Positions 52,836 to 61,120 of a stretch of DNA of 64,000 nucleotides are shown here, in pieces; positions within the stretch are counted from its first letter, which is position 1; each line of letters opens with the position of its first letter. The DNA is from CALGFI01 sp963786805 (GTDB lineage Bacteria > Actinomycetota > UBA4738 > HRBIN12): NCBI GenBank assembly GCA_963786805.1, contig CAWBAK010000005.1:1-64000 (forward strand), written 5' to 3'. Both the position numbers and the translations under genes were made by a program. The notes beneath the pieces were generated by a model. The model saw only the letters and a program-made list of their open reading frames with translations, was not told where the DNA came from and made no database searches.

Positions 52836-53916
52836 ATGCAGGACACGGCACCCCCCCGCACCGACAACACGCCCTCCGGCCGCCATCGTCGAGCGGCTCG
52901 GCGCGCCCATTGGGGTCTTCGCATCGGTGTGGTCCTCCTCGTCATAGCCGCCGGGACTCGGCGTCGGCGCGGTCCGCTACTACGACTGGTGCCAGGGAGC
53001 GTCGGGCCCGCGACAGCCGGTCTCGTTCGAGGTCGCCGACGGCGCGAGCGGCTCCGAGATCGTCCACGGCCTCCACCGGGAGGATGTCGTGCGCTGCGGT
53101 TTGGTCTCGACCTGGCTCCTGCGGCGGAGCGGTCTCGAAGGCGACTTCCGCGCCGGCACGTTCGAGCTCACCACGAACATGACGCCGGACGACGCGTTCG
53201 AGGCGCTGACGACGCCGCCCGAGCCCGTCCCCACCGTGCGGCTCACGATCCCCGAGGGCTACCGGCTCACGCAGATCGCCGAGCGGGTTCAAGAGGACCT
53301 CGGCATCCCCTCGGCCCAGTTCCTGAAAGCCCTTCGGCGCGAGGACTGGGCGCTCCCGCCCTACCTTCCGGAGGATGCGGTGAGCGCGGAGGGGTTCCTC
53401 TTCCCGAAGACCTACGAGTTCGTCGAGGGCGACGTGACCGCGGAGGACGTCATCGCCCGGCTGCTCGAGCAGTTCCAGATCGAGGCCGAGAGCCTGCCCT
53501 GGGAGAACGCCGAGGACCTGGGGATCACCCCGTACGAGGTGGTGATCATCGCCTCGATGATCGAGGAGGAGGCCAAGCTCCAGGAGGAGCGCGCGGTGAT
53601 CTCCGGCGTCATCCACAACCGTCTGGACATCGGGATGACGCTCGGGATCGATGCCACGTTGCTGTACGACGACCCGACGCCCGACGGGCAGCTGTCCTTC
53701 TCCGACCTCGAGTTCGACAGCCCCTACAACACCCGGATCAACGGGGGTCTGCCGCCGACGCCGATCTCGAGCCCGGGCCTTGCCTCGCTCCAAGCGGCGC
53801 TCGAGCCTGCCGACACGGAATTCCTGTTCTACGTGCTCTGCGGGGAAGACGGCCACCACGCGTTCGGGAAGACCGATGCGGAGCACGAGGCGAACCGGGT
53901 CCGATGCGGTGAATGA
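52836..53916 (+). CDS. mltG: Endolytic murein transglycosylase MltG (one frameshift)
   Basis: About 360 residues when repaired. Start ATG 52836 (an upstream ATG 52821 is in frame; neither has a clear ribosome site). The cytoplasmic N-terminus is followed by a helix (LRIGVVLLVIAA-GLGVGAV) that spans the break: removing one G near 52953-52955 restores frame. The LysM-like region is followed by TIPEGYRLTQIAERVQEDLG and the YceG core AEGFLFPKTYEFVEGDVTAE, VVIIASMIEEEAKLQEERAV (catalytic Glu) and NTRINGGLPPTPISSPGLAS. It cleaves nascent glycan strands to end their elongation. The stop overlaps aroE by 8 bases. Confidence 0.93.
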
Positions 53917-54787
53917 CGACGTGGGAGGTCCGCCGGCGCCTCTGCGCCTCGGCGGCTCGACCCGCGTCGTCGGCGTGATCGGTTGGCCCGTCGAGCACAG
54001 CCTGTCGCCGGCGATCCACAACGCGGCGTTCGCGGCGCTCGAGATGGACTGGGTCTACGTCCCGATGCCGGTGCCACCCGGCGCGGTGGCCGAGGCCGTC
54101 GCGGGCCTGGGGGCGCTCGGCTTCGTCGGCGCGAACGTCACGATGCCGCACAAGACCGACGTCGCCGACGTCGTCGATGAGCTGAGCGAGGACGCCGCGC
54201 GCCTTCGGGCGGTCAACACGATCCTCGTCGGCGCGAACGCGATCTCCGGCCACAACACGGACTCGCCGGGGTTCGACCGGTTCCTCCGGCGGGACGCGGG
54301 CTTCGAACCGGCCGGCAGGAGCGCGCTGCTGTTCGGGGCCGGTGGGGCGGCGCGGGCGTGCGCGCTCGCACTCGCGCGAGCGGGACTGGCCGAGCTCACG
54401 GTCGCCTTGCGGGAGCCATCACGCGCCGACGGGCTCCGTGCCGCCGTCGAGGGATTGGACATGAAGGTCTCGGTGGTGTCGTTCGACGACGCCGACGGCT
54501 CGACCATCGACCTCATCGTGAACGCCACGCCGCTCGGAGCGCACGGCGAATCGTTGCCGCTTCCGGCACTCGGGCCGGACGTGTTCGGGATCGATCTGTT
54601 GACCGGCCCGAGCCACACGCCGATGCTCGACGCGGTTCGAGCGGCGGGAGGAACCGCCTTCGGTGGCATCGGCCTGCTCCTGGAGCAGGCGGCGATCGCG
54701 TTCGAGCTGTGGACGGGTCAGCCGGCCCCGGTCGAGGTCATGTCCGCGGCCGCGCTGGCTGCCAGGGGACCTTCGACCCCCGCCTAG
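53909..54787 (+). CDS. aroE: Shikimate dehydrogenase
   Basis: 292 residues from GTG 53909 (or 53921). Substrate site GWPVEHSLSPAIHNAAFAAL, catalytic Lys/Asp in ANVTMPHKTDVADVVDE and GHNTDSPGFDRFL, the NADP-binding ALLFGAGGAARACALALARA, and a C-terminal GIGLLLEQAAIAFELWTGQP (conserved Gln). It reduces 3-dehydroshikimate with NADPH in the aromatic amino acid pathway. In related genomes it is followed by a prepilin peptidase gene; here a roadblock protein and pilus genes follow. Confidence 0.96.
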   Translation: MNDDVGGPPAPLRLGGSTRVVGVIGWPVEHSLSPAIHNAAFAALEMDWVYVPMPVPPGAVAEAVAGLGALGFVGANVTMPHKTDVADVVDELSEDAARLRAVNTILVGANAISGHNTDSPGFDRFLRRDAGFEPAGRSALLFGAGGAARACALALARAGLAELTVALREPSRADGLRAAVEGLDMKVSVVSFDDADGSTIDLIVNATPLGAHGESLPLPALGPDVFGIDLLTGPSHTPMLDAVRAAGGTAFGGIGLLLEQAAIAFELWTGQPAPVEVMSAAALAARGPSTPA

Positions 54788-54872
54788 CGTCCTCGTCCTC
54801 CGTTCGGCCCACGTCGAAGGTCCCGGGCTCAAGCACCGTTCGCCCACGCCCGATGTTTCCAGTGACACCCGC

Positions 54873-55577
54873 ATGAACGACTTCGACGCGCTCGCCGCCG
54901 TCCTTGGGGCCGGCATCGCCGACCTCCGGGGCTGTTTGATCCTGTCCCGCGACGGTCTGGTCCTCGCCGGGTATCCGGACACTGCGGAACAAGAGCTGAA
55001 GGCATCATGGATCCGTTTCGCCGCGCTCGGCGAGCCCGACCGCGGCTTCGTCCAGTTCGGGAACGAGACCTGGTGCTACGCCCGACGGGGACCCTACGGC
55101 TCGCTCGCCGTGACGGGGATCGGCGTGCGTCCCGGCCTCGTGATCGATCACATGGAGCAGGTGCTCCTGGCTGCCGAGGAAGCGAGATCCACGGGTGAGG
55201 GCATGAAGGGCGCTTCGGTGCCGGTTCCGCCGCCGCAGGCACCCGGGGCCTCCGGCAAGAGGAAGAAGCGAACGTCGCTCCACGGCGATCCCGCGCCGAT
55301 CGAGGAGCCGGTCGTGATCCACGGCGAGGCACCCGCGGCCCACGCCGAGTCCGGAGCTCGATCGCCGGCATCGGAGGCCGGGGAGGGGCAGTTCGAGGAC
55401 CCGGAGGAGCCGGATCCGGTCCCCGACCCATCTTCGGGGGGGACCGAGGAGCCTGCCGAAGCGGACCCTGCCGTAGGACCCGAGGCCTCCGGCGAGGACG
55501 ACGAGGTCGACCGGTTCTCCCTGGCCGCGGAGTTCTCGAGGCTGCTTCAGGACGAGCGTGACGACGCCGATGGATAG
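54873..55577 (+). CDS. Roadblock/LC7 (MglB-like) domain protein with disordered acidic tail
   Basis: 234 residues from ATG 54873. The N-terminal ~105 residues are a roadblock fold: ALAAVLGAGIADLRGCLILS, DGLVLAGYPDTAEQELKASW, CYARRGPYGSLAVTGIGVRP and a closing helix HMEQVLLAAEEARS. The rest is low-complexity, proline- and glutamate-rich, ending in a short amphipathic helix (VDRFSLAAEFSRLLQDERDD). Roadblock proteins such as MglB act as GAPs or scaffolds for small Ras-like GTPases that set pilus polarity. No MglA-type GTPase is in the window. It is 30 bases from pilB, so it probably regulates the pilus machine. Confidence 0.82.
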   Translation: MNDFDALAAVLGAGIADLRGCLILSRDGLVLAGYPDTAEQELKASWIRFAALGEPDRGFVQFGNETWCYARRGPYGSLAVTGIGVRPGLVIDHMEQVLLAAEEARSTGEGMKGASVPVPPPQAPGASGKRKKRTSLHGDPAPIEEPVVIHGEAPAAHAESGARSPASEAGEGQFEDPEEPDPVPDPSSGGTEEPAEADPAVGPEASGEDDEVDRFSLAAEFSRLLQDERDDADG

Positions 55578-55607
55578 GCGACCTTGGGCCAAAGGACGTA
55601 GCTCGGC

Positions 55608-57293
55608 ATGGTGACAGCGAAGCGAAAGCCGAAGCAGCTCGGGCAGATCCTGCTCGAGCAGGGCCTGCTCGAGCAGGACCAGCTCGACCGCGCGCTCGAG
55701 GAGCACCGCAATACGCCGAAGTCGCTCGGCCGAGTGCTCATCGACCTCGGCTACATCCGCGAGCGCGACCTCGTGCGCGCCCTCGCCGAGCAGGTCGGTC
55801 TCGAGTTCGTCGACCTCACCGAATACCGGATCGATCCGGGGATCGCCACGCTCATCCCCGAGGCCATCTGCCGGCGCTACCGGGCTCTTGCCATCGGCGA
55901 GCGCGACGGCAAGCTGCTCGTCGCGATGTCCGACCCGGCGAACGTGTACGCGCTGGACGACATCCGAACGATCACGGGTCGGGACGTGCAACCCGTGGTG
56001 GCGACGGCGAACGACGTCGAGCAGGCGATCGCGAAGTTCACGGGCGCGGGGGACCAGGTCGAGGCGCTCGCCTCCGAGGCCGTCGAGGCACTGGAGCGCG
56101 AAGCGGACCTGTCCGATGTGGAAGCGGCCGTCGAGGACGCTCCGATCGTCAAGCTCGTCCAGGCGATCATGAACCAAGCCGTCACCGACCGGGCCTCCGA
56201 CGTTCACATCGAGCCGACCGAGAAGGACGTCCGCGTCCGGTTCCGCGTGGACGGGGTGCTCCACGAGGTCATGCACTCGCCCAAGAGCATCCAGGGCGGA
56301 CTGATCAGCCGGCTGAAGGTCATGGCCGACCTCAACATCGCCGAGAAGCGCGTCCCGCAGGACGGGCGGGTTTCGATCCGGGTCGGCACGAAGCAGCTCG
56401 ACCTCCGTCTCGCCACGCTGCCAACGGTGTTCGGCGAGAAGATCGTGATCCGCATCTTGGACAAGAGCAACGCGTTGCTCAAGCTGTCCGACCTCGGTTT
56501 CCAGCAGCACGCGTTCGATCGCTACGAGGAGGCCTTCCGAAAGCCCTACGGCGCGATCCTCGTCACCGGACCAACCGGATCGGGCAAGTCGACGACGCTG
56601 TACGCGACACTGAACATCGTCAACAGCGTCGACAAGCACATCGTCACGATCGAGGACCCGGTCGAGTACCGCCTCCCGGGTGTGAATCAGATCCAGGTCA
56701 ACCCGAAGGCGGGACTGACGTTCGCATCGGCCCTCCGGTCGATCCTTCGCGCGGACCCCGACATCATCCTGATCGGTGAGATCCGCGACCGCGAGACCGC
56801 CATGATCGCGGTCGAGTCGGCCCTCACGGGACACCTCGTGCTGTCCTCGCTCCACACGAACGACGCGCCCAGCGCGATCTCGCGCTTGACCGAGATGGAG
56901 GTCGAGACCTTCCTCGTCGCCTCGGCGGTCGACGTGGTCGTGGCGCAGAGGCTGGCCCGCCTCCTGTGCGAGAAGTGCCGAGAGGTCCACGTACCCAACC
57001 CGGAGGAGCTGCGCGAGGCCGGGATCGACGTGTCCAGGCACGAAGGAGGGCAGTTCTTCCGGGCCGTGGGCTGCACCAGCTGCTCGAATACCGGGTACCG
57101 AGGGCGCTTCGGTCTGTACGAAGTCATGCCGATGACCGAAGAGATCGAACGGCTCACGGTGGAGCGTGCATCCTCCAACGCGATCCGAGAAGTAGCCATA
57201 GACCAAGGGATGAGGACGCTCCGCGAGGACGGCCTAGAGAAGGCGGCCGCGGGCCTGACATCGATCGAAGAGATCGCGAGGGTGGTGAAGTGA
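55608..57293 (+). CDS. pilB: Type IV pilus assembly ATPase PilB with MshEN domain
   Basis: 561 residues from ATG 55608. The N-terminal ~140 residues are a T2SSE-N/MshEN domain with two repeats (LGQILLEQGLLEQDQLDRAL and LGRVLIDLGYIRERDLVRAL); this domain is a known c-di-GMP receptor. The secretion ATPase core follows: ASDVHIEPTEKDVRVRFRVD, Walker A VTGPTGSGKSTTLYATLN, Asp box TIEDPVEYRLPGVNQIQVNP, Walker B IILIGEIRDRETAMIAVESA, and a four-cysteine zinc site (LLCEKCREVH and GCTSCSNTGYRG). It powers pilus extension as a hexamer. Confidence 0.96.
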   Translation: MVTAKRKPKQLGQILLEQGLLEQDQLDRALEEHRNTPKSLGRVLIDLGYIRERDLVRALAEQVGLEFVDLTEYRIDPGIATLIPEAICRRYRALAIGERDGKLLVAMSDPANVYALDDIRTITGRDVQPVVATANDVEQAIAKFTGAGDQVEALASEAVEALEREADLSDVEAAVEDAPIVKLVQAIMNQAVTDRASDVHIEPTEKDVRVRFRVDGVLHEVMHSPKSIQGGLISRLKVMADLNIAEKRVPQDGRVSIRVGTKQLDLRLATLPTVFGEKIVIRILDKSNALLKLSDLGFQQHAFDRYEEAFRKPYGAILVTGPTGSGKSTTLYATLNIVNSVDKHIVTIEDPVEYRLPGVNQIQVNPKAGLTFASALRSILRADPDIILIGEIRDRETAMIAVESALTGHLVLSSLHTNDAPSAISRLTEMEVETFLVASAVDVVVAQRLARLLCEKCREVHVPNPEELREAGIDVSRHEGGQFFRAVGCTSCSNTGYRGRFGLYEVMPMTEEIERLTVERASSNAIREVAIDQGMRTLREDGLEKAAAGLTSIEEIARVVK

Positions 57294-58450
57294 TGAGCAT
57301 TCCGGTGGAAGAGGAAAACGTGCAGGTTCCGGTTCCGGAGCTGCTCGAGGTCGTCCTCGAGCGCGGCGCTTCGGACCTGCATCTCACGGCTGGGGCACCG
57401 CCGACGATCCGGCTGTACGGCGACCTCGTCCGGCTCGAGGAGTACCCGCTCATGACGCCACGCGCCCTGCAGGGGATGATCTACGCGATCTTGCCCCAGA
57501 AGATGCGCGAGCGCTTCGAGCAGGAGCTCGAGCTCGACATGTCGTACTCACTGCCGGGCAAGGCCCGCTTCCGGGTGAACGTCTACCTGCAGCGGGATTC
57601 GATCGGCGCGGCCTTCCGGCTGATCCCGTACGAGATCAAGTCGCTCGAGGACCTCGACCTGCCGAGCGTCGTCGCCGACCTGGCCCGCTACCCGCGGGGG
57701 TTCGTCGTGGTCACCGGACCGACCGGCTCGGGCAAGTCGACGAGCCTCGCGTCCATGGTCGACATCGTGAACCGGGAGCGCCAGGCCCACATCATGACCG
57801 TCGAGGACCCGATCGAGTTCCTCCACAAGCACGACCGGTGCATCGTGAACCAGCGCGAGGTCGGGGCGGACACGCACTCCTTCTCACAGGCCCTGAAGCA
57901 CGTCCTTCGCCAGGACCCGGACGTCATCCTGGTGGGGGAGATGCGGGACCTCGAGACGATCTCGACGGCGATCACCGCCGCCGAGACGGGGCACCTCGTC
58001 TTCGCCACGCTCCACACGCAGGACGCGCCGCAGACGATCGACCGCATCATCGACGTCTTCCCGCCGCACCAGCAGCAGCAGGTGCGCGTGCAGCTCGCGA
58101 CCACGCTCCAGGGCGTCGTCACGCAGCAGCTGCTCCAGACCTCCGACGGACGGTCGCGAGCCGTGGCGGTGGAGGTCCTGATCTGCACGCCGGCCGTGCG
58201 CAACCTGATCCGCGAGGGCAAGACGCACCAGATCTACTCGATCATGCAGGCCGGCGGCCGGTTCGGGATGCAGACGATGGACCAGTCGCTCGCCACCTTG
58301 GTCAAGTCCGGGAAGGTCACGCAGCAGCTCGCGTACGAACGCTGCCACGACCCCGAAGAGCTGAACCGGCTGATCGGTGGGGCGGGGGCGAGCTTCGACG
58401 CCGGGTACGGCGCCGCGGCCTCCGCCGGGATCATGCTCGGTGACTATTGA
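57293..58450 (+). CDS. pilT: Type IV pilus retraction ATPase PilT
   Basis: 385 residues from ATG 57293, overlapping the pilB stop by one base (GTG 57290 is possible). PAS-like N-terminus GASDLHLTAGAPPTIRLYGD, Walker A VVTGPTGSGKSTSLASMVD, Asp box TVEDPIEFLHKHDRCIVNQR, Walker B VILVGEMRDLETISTAITAA, His box HLVFATLHTQDAPQTIDRII, and the PilT-specific C-terminal AVRNLIREGKTHQIYSIMQA. It depolymerises the pilus, allowing twitching and DNA uptake. No frame problems. Confidence 0.96.
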   Translation: MSIPVEEENVQVPVPELLEVVLERGASDLHLTAGAPPTIRLYGDLVRLEEYPLMTPRALQGMIYAILPQKMRERFEQELELDMSYSLPGKARFRVNVYLQRDSIGAAFRLIPYEIKSLEDLDLPSVVADLARYPRGFVVVTGPTGSGKSTSLASMVDIVNRERQAHIMTVEDPIEFLHKHDRCIVNQREVGADTHSFSQALKHVLRQDPDVILVGEMRDLETISTAITAAETGHLVFATLHTQDAPQTIDRIIDVFPPHQQQQVRVQLATTLQGVVTQQLLQTSDGRSRAVAVEVLICTPAVRNLIREGKTHQIYSIMQAGGRFGMQTMDQSLATLVKSGKVTQQLAYERCHDPEELNRLIGGAGASFDAGYGAAASAGIMLGDY

Positions 58451-58469
58451 TGGACGGGGCTGAGAACCG

Positions 58470-59682
58470 ATGACGCGACACCTACGACTACAAGGTCCGG
58501 GATCGAACCGGGAACCTCGTCACCGGCCAGCTGGCCGGCGACAGCGAGACGCTGGTCCTGCAGAAGCTGCGCCAGATGGGCATGACGCCCGTCGAGGTGA
58601 AGAAGGCCAACGCCGGCCTGAAGATGGAGATCAACCTCCGTCCGGGACGGGTCAAGCTCAAGCAGGTCGCCATCTTCTGCCGCCAGTTCGCCACGATGGT
58701 GAACTCCGGCCTGCCGATCCTGCGGGCGCTCTCGATCCTGGCCGACCAGACCGAGAGCAAGGAGCTCGCGAAGGTCCTGGTGCAGGCGCGGACCGACGTC
58801 GAGCAGGGCTCGTCGCTCTCGGCCGCCATGGGCAAGCACCCGAAGGCGTTCAACAACACGTTCATCGCGATGGTCAAGGCCGGCGAGACGGGCGGTGTCC
58901 TGGACGACGTCCTGCTCCAGCTCGCGGATCAGATCGAGAAAGAGGTCTCGCTCCGCCGGCAGATCAAGTCGGCGATGACCTACCCGGTGGTGGTCGTGTG
59001 CCTCGTCGTCCTGATCATGTCGGCGATGCTCCTGTTCATCGTCCCGCAGTTCGAGACGATCTACGCAAGCCTGGACAGCAAGCTGCCGCTGCCGACGACG
59101 GTCCTTCTCGCGATGTCGCGTGTGTTCACCAAGTACTGGTGGATGGTCATCCTGGCGTCCGTCGGCGCCACCATCCTGTTCAAGCGGTACAAGAAGTCGG
59201 ACGGGGGACGCGCCCGCATCGACGCGATCAAGATCAAGGTGCCGGTCTTCGGCCCCCTGTTCCACAAGGTCGCGATCGCGCGCTTCTCCTCGACCCTGAG
59301 CATGCTGATGCGGGCCGGCGTTCCGATCCTCCAGGCCCTGGAGATCGTGAAGGACACCGTGAACAACCAGGTCATCTCGAGCGCCGTCGAGGACGTCAAG
59401 ACCAGCGTGCGCGAGGGTGAGTCGATCGCCAAGCCGCTCGGCAAGCACAGCGTGTTCCCGCCGATGGTCGTCCAGATGATGGCCGTGGGTGAGGAGACGG
59501 GTGCCGTCGACACGATGCTCGACAAGGTTTCGGAGTTCTACAACCAGGAAGTGAAGGCGACCGTCGAGGCGCTCACGTCGCTGATCGAGCCCCTCCTGAT
59601 CGCCATCATCGGCGGCGCCGTGGGCGCGGCGGTCGTGGCGCTCTACATGCCGATGTTCAACATCATCAACGTCATCGAGTAG
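58470..59682 (+). CDS. pilC: Type IV pilus inner-membrane platform protein PilC (frameshift near start)
   Basis: About 404 residues from ATG 58470. Removing one C at 58476 restores MTDTYDYKVRDRTGNLVTGQ; otherwise the frame is lost after three codons. Two T2SF domains: first IFCRQFATMVNSGLPILRAL with MVKAGETGGVLDDVLLQLAD, second RFSSTLSMLMRAGVPILQAL with MAVGEETGAVDTMLDKVSEF. Three membrane helices (YPVVVVCLVVLIMSAMLLFI, WWMVILASVGATILFKRY, LIAIIGGAVGAAVVALYMPM). It couples PilB/PilT rotation to pilin insertion. A strong hairpin follows the stop. Confidence 0.94.
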
Positions 59683-59694
59683 TCGATCGGGCCA

Positions 59695-59723
59695 GGGCCC
59701 CGCGGGCATCCGCCCCGCGGCCC
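59695..59723 (+). terminator. GC hairpin after pilC
   Basis: CCGCGGG (59700-59706) pairs with CCCGCGG (59714-59720) around a 7-base loop, extended by GGG/CCC (59695-59697/59721-59723) across a two-base bulge. It begins 13 bases after the pilC stop. No T-run follows, so it may act as an RNA-stabilising or attenuating structure and not a full terminator, separating pilBTC from the more strongly translated pilins. Confidence 0.45.
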
Positions 59724-59789
59724 GGCCTCGTCCCCCGTTCGGGGCCGGTCGTGCGTGAAGGTCCCGGGATGACTAGAGCATTCGGGCCA

Positions 59790-59902
59790 TTCCGCCCCGA
59801 ACCGCGCCGACGGGGTAAAGCCGCAGGTCGTTCCGGCCGAAACCTCAACGGAGAGGCGTGTCAATGGGACACGCATGTACTCGAGAAAGAGGAGGTGACT
59901 CC
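59790..59902 (+). promoter_or_regulatory. Structured 5' leader of the first pilin gene with very strong ribosome site
   Basis: About 110 non-coding bases lead to ATG 59903. Seen: CCCCG...CGGGG pairing around 59795-59815, the unpaired-looking tract GGTAAAGCCGCAGGTC (59814-59829), CCGGCCGAAACC (59833-59844), a perfect hairpin GCGTGTC-AATGG-GACACGC (59856-59874), and AGGAGGTGA (59890-59898) five bases before the start. The AAAGCC and GGTC tracts faintly recall the core of c-di-GMP-I (GEMM) riboswitches, but the canonical GCAAAGCC is not intact, so I do not claim one. The optimal ribosome site fits a highly expressed pilin. Confidence 0.4.
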
Positions 59903-60362
59903 ATGCTTCAGCGCTTCTGGCAGCACCGGAAGGACGAAGAGGGCTTCACCCTCATCGAGCTGATGGTGGTCGTTCTGATCATCGGCATCCTGATCGCCAT
60001 CGCTCTACCGACCTTCCTGGGCGCACGTGCACGGGCACAGGACCGGGCAGCCCAGTCGGACCTGCGGAACGGGCTCGCCGCCGCGAAGACCTTCTTCACG
60101 GACGACGACACGTACACGGGGTTCGACCGTCTCGGCGGCTGACGCCATCGAGCCGTCGCTCAACTGGGTCGACGGCGCCCCCACGGCTGGGACCGACGAG
60201 CTGGGCATCAACGCGGCAACACCGCCTCCGCTGGTCGTCATGGGACGTCACAGCACATCCGGGGCGGAGTTCTGCATCGCGGATGACGCGACCGGGCCCG
60301 GCACCACGTTCGGCGACGACGCAACGGCTGCGACCATCGCAGCGTGCAGCGCCGGCTGGTAA
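59903..60362 (+). CDS. pilA: Type IV pilin, major pilin candidate (frameshift)
   Basis: About 152 residues when repaired, from ATG 59903. Short leader MLQRFWQHRKDEEG with prepilin peptidase cleavage before FTLIELMVVVLIIGILIAIA (Glu5 present), then LPTFLGARARAQDRAAQSDL of the alpha-1 helix. As written it stops in YTGFDRLGG. Removing one C at 60127/60128 gives VSAADAIEPSLNWVDG and continues to SAGW before TAA 60360-60362. Two cysteines near the end (EFCIAD and IAACSAGW) can form the C-terminal disulfide loop. It has the strongest ribosome site seen here and lies first in the pilin group, so it is the likely major pilin. Confidence 0.9.
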
Positions 60363-60385
60363 GACCCAAGCGACACAGCGACTGC

Positions 60386-60419
60386 GGAATGGGGGCGGCC
60401 CGACCGGGCCGCCCCTTCC
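60386..60419 (+). terminator. Rho-independent-like hairpin between the two pilin genes
   Basis: GGGGCGGCCC (60392-60401) pairs perfectly with GGGCCGCCCC (60406-60415) around GACC, flanked by GGAA/TTCC, then a T-containing tract (TTCCGTGTTC). It starts 24 bases after the pilin stop. A terminator or 3'-stabilising hairpin here would let the first pilin be made in excess of downstream genes. Confidence 0.65.
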
Positions 60420-60478
60420 GTGTTCGCCCTACAGACGCCCTGAGCGACCTGTCGATATCGTCGGTGGAGGGATCCCCG

Positions 60479-60964
60479 ATGAACAGCGATCGAGCGACCA
60501 TGCGGGCCCGATGGGGTCGATGGCGCCAGCATGAGCAGGACGGCTTCACGCTCACCGAGCTGATGGTCGTCGTCCTCATCATCGGGGTCCTGATCGCCAT
60601 CGCGTTGCCGGTCTTCCTCGGTGCGAGGACCCGGGCGCAGGACCGGGCGATCACCAGCGAGCTTCGGTCCGGCCTCGCCGGCGCGCTCACGTACTTCACC
60701 GAAGCCGGGGCGTGGGATGGGTTCAGCGCCGTCGTGGCGGAGGGCGCGGAGCCCAACCTCGACTGGCTCGACGGGGGAGACCCCGCGATCGGCGAGGTCT
60801 CCATCGAGGTCCGCTCGGGCTGGAACCTGCTGCTGGTCGGGAAGTCGGGCAGCGGTTCGTACTTCTGCATCGCGCAGGTGCGCACGCACCCGTCCACGCA
60901 GCTCGGGGGCGGGCCGAACTTCGCGGCGGTCGACACGGTCGCCGAGTGCACCGGCGGCTGGTGA
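60479..60964 (+). CDS. Type IV pilin-like protein, second copy
   Basis: 161 residues from ATG 60479. Leader MNSDRATMRARWGRWRQHEQ ending in DG, cleavage before FTLTELMVVVLIIGVLIAIA (Glu5 kept), LPVFLGARTRAQDRAITSEL. The C-terminal part is paralogous to the first pilin (EPNLDWLDGGDPAIG, SYFCIAQV, VAECTGGW) with the same cysteine pair. The divergent globular part suggests a minor pilin or alternative subunit. Downstream, 156 bases without a recognised gene (60965-61120) separate it from the next start. Confidence 0.9.
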   Translation: MNSDRATMRARWGRWRQHEQDGFTLTELMVVVLIIGVLIAIALPVFLGARTRAQDRAITSELRSGLAGALTYFTEAGAWDGFSAVVAEGAEPNLDWLDGGDPAIGEVSIEVRSGWNLLLVGKSGSGSYFCIAQVRTHPSTQLGGGPNFAAVDTVAECTGGW

Positions 60965-61120
60965 CCGCTGCGGCCATGCCCTTCTGGGCGGTCGGTGACG
61001 CCGGCCCCGGCGATCCGACCCGGACCCGGCCGTAGCCCCCAGCGATCGGCGCCATCCCCTCAAGGGACCACCCCGTCCGGCCGATGCCTAAAGGGTGATC
61101 TCCATCGCGGTGTCCTCGCC

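Noticed and set aside
49522..52851. 1109-codon open frame on the minus strand opposite alaS
   Set aside because: Antisense shadow of AlaRS, with low-complexity Arg/Leu/Asp text and no motif. alaS on the plus strand has all catalytic motifs.
59814..59845. c-di-GMP-I (GEMM) riboswitch call
   Set aside because: The GCAAAGCC core and the GNRA-capped P1b stem are not properly present. Kept only as a structured leader with low confidence.
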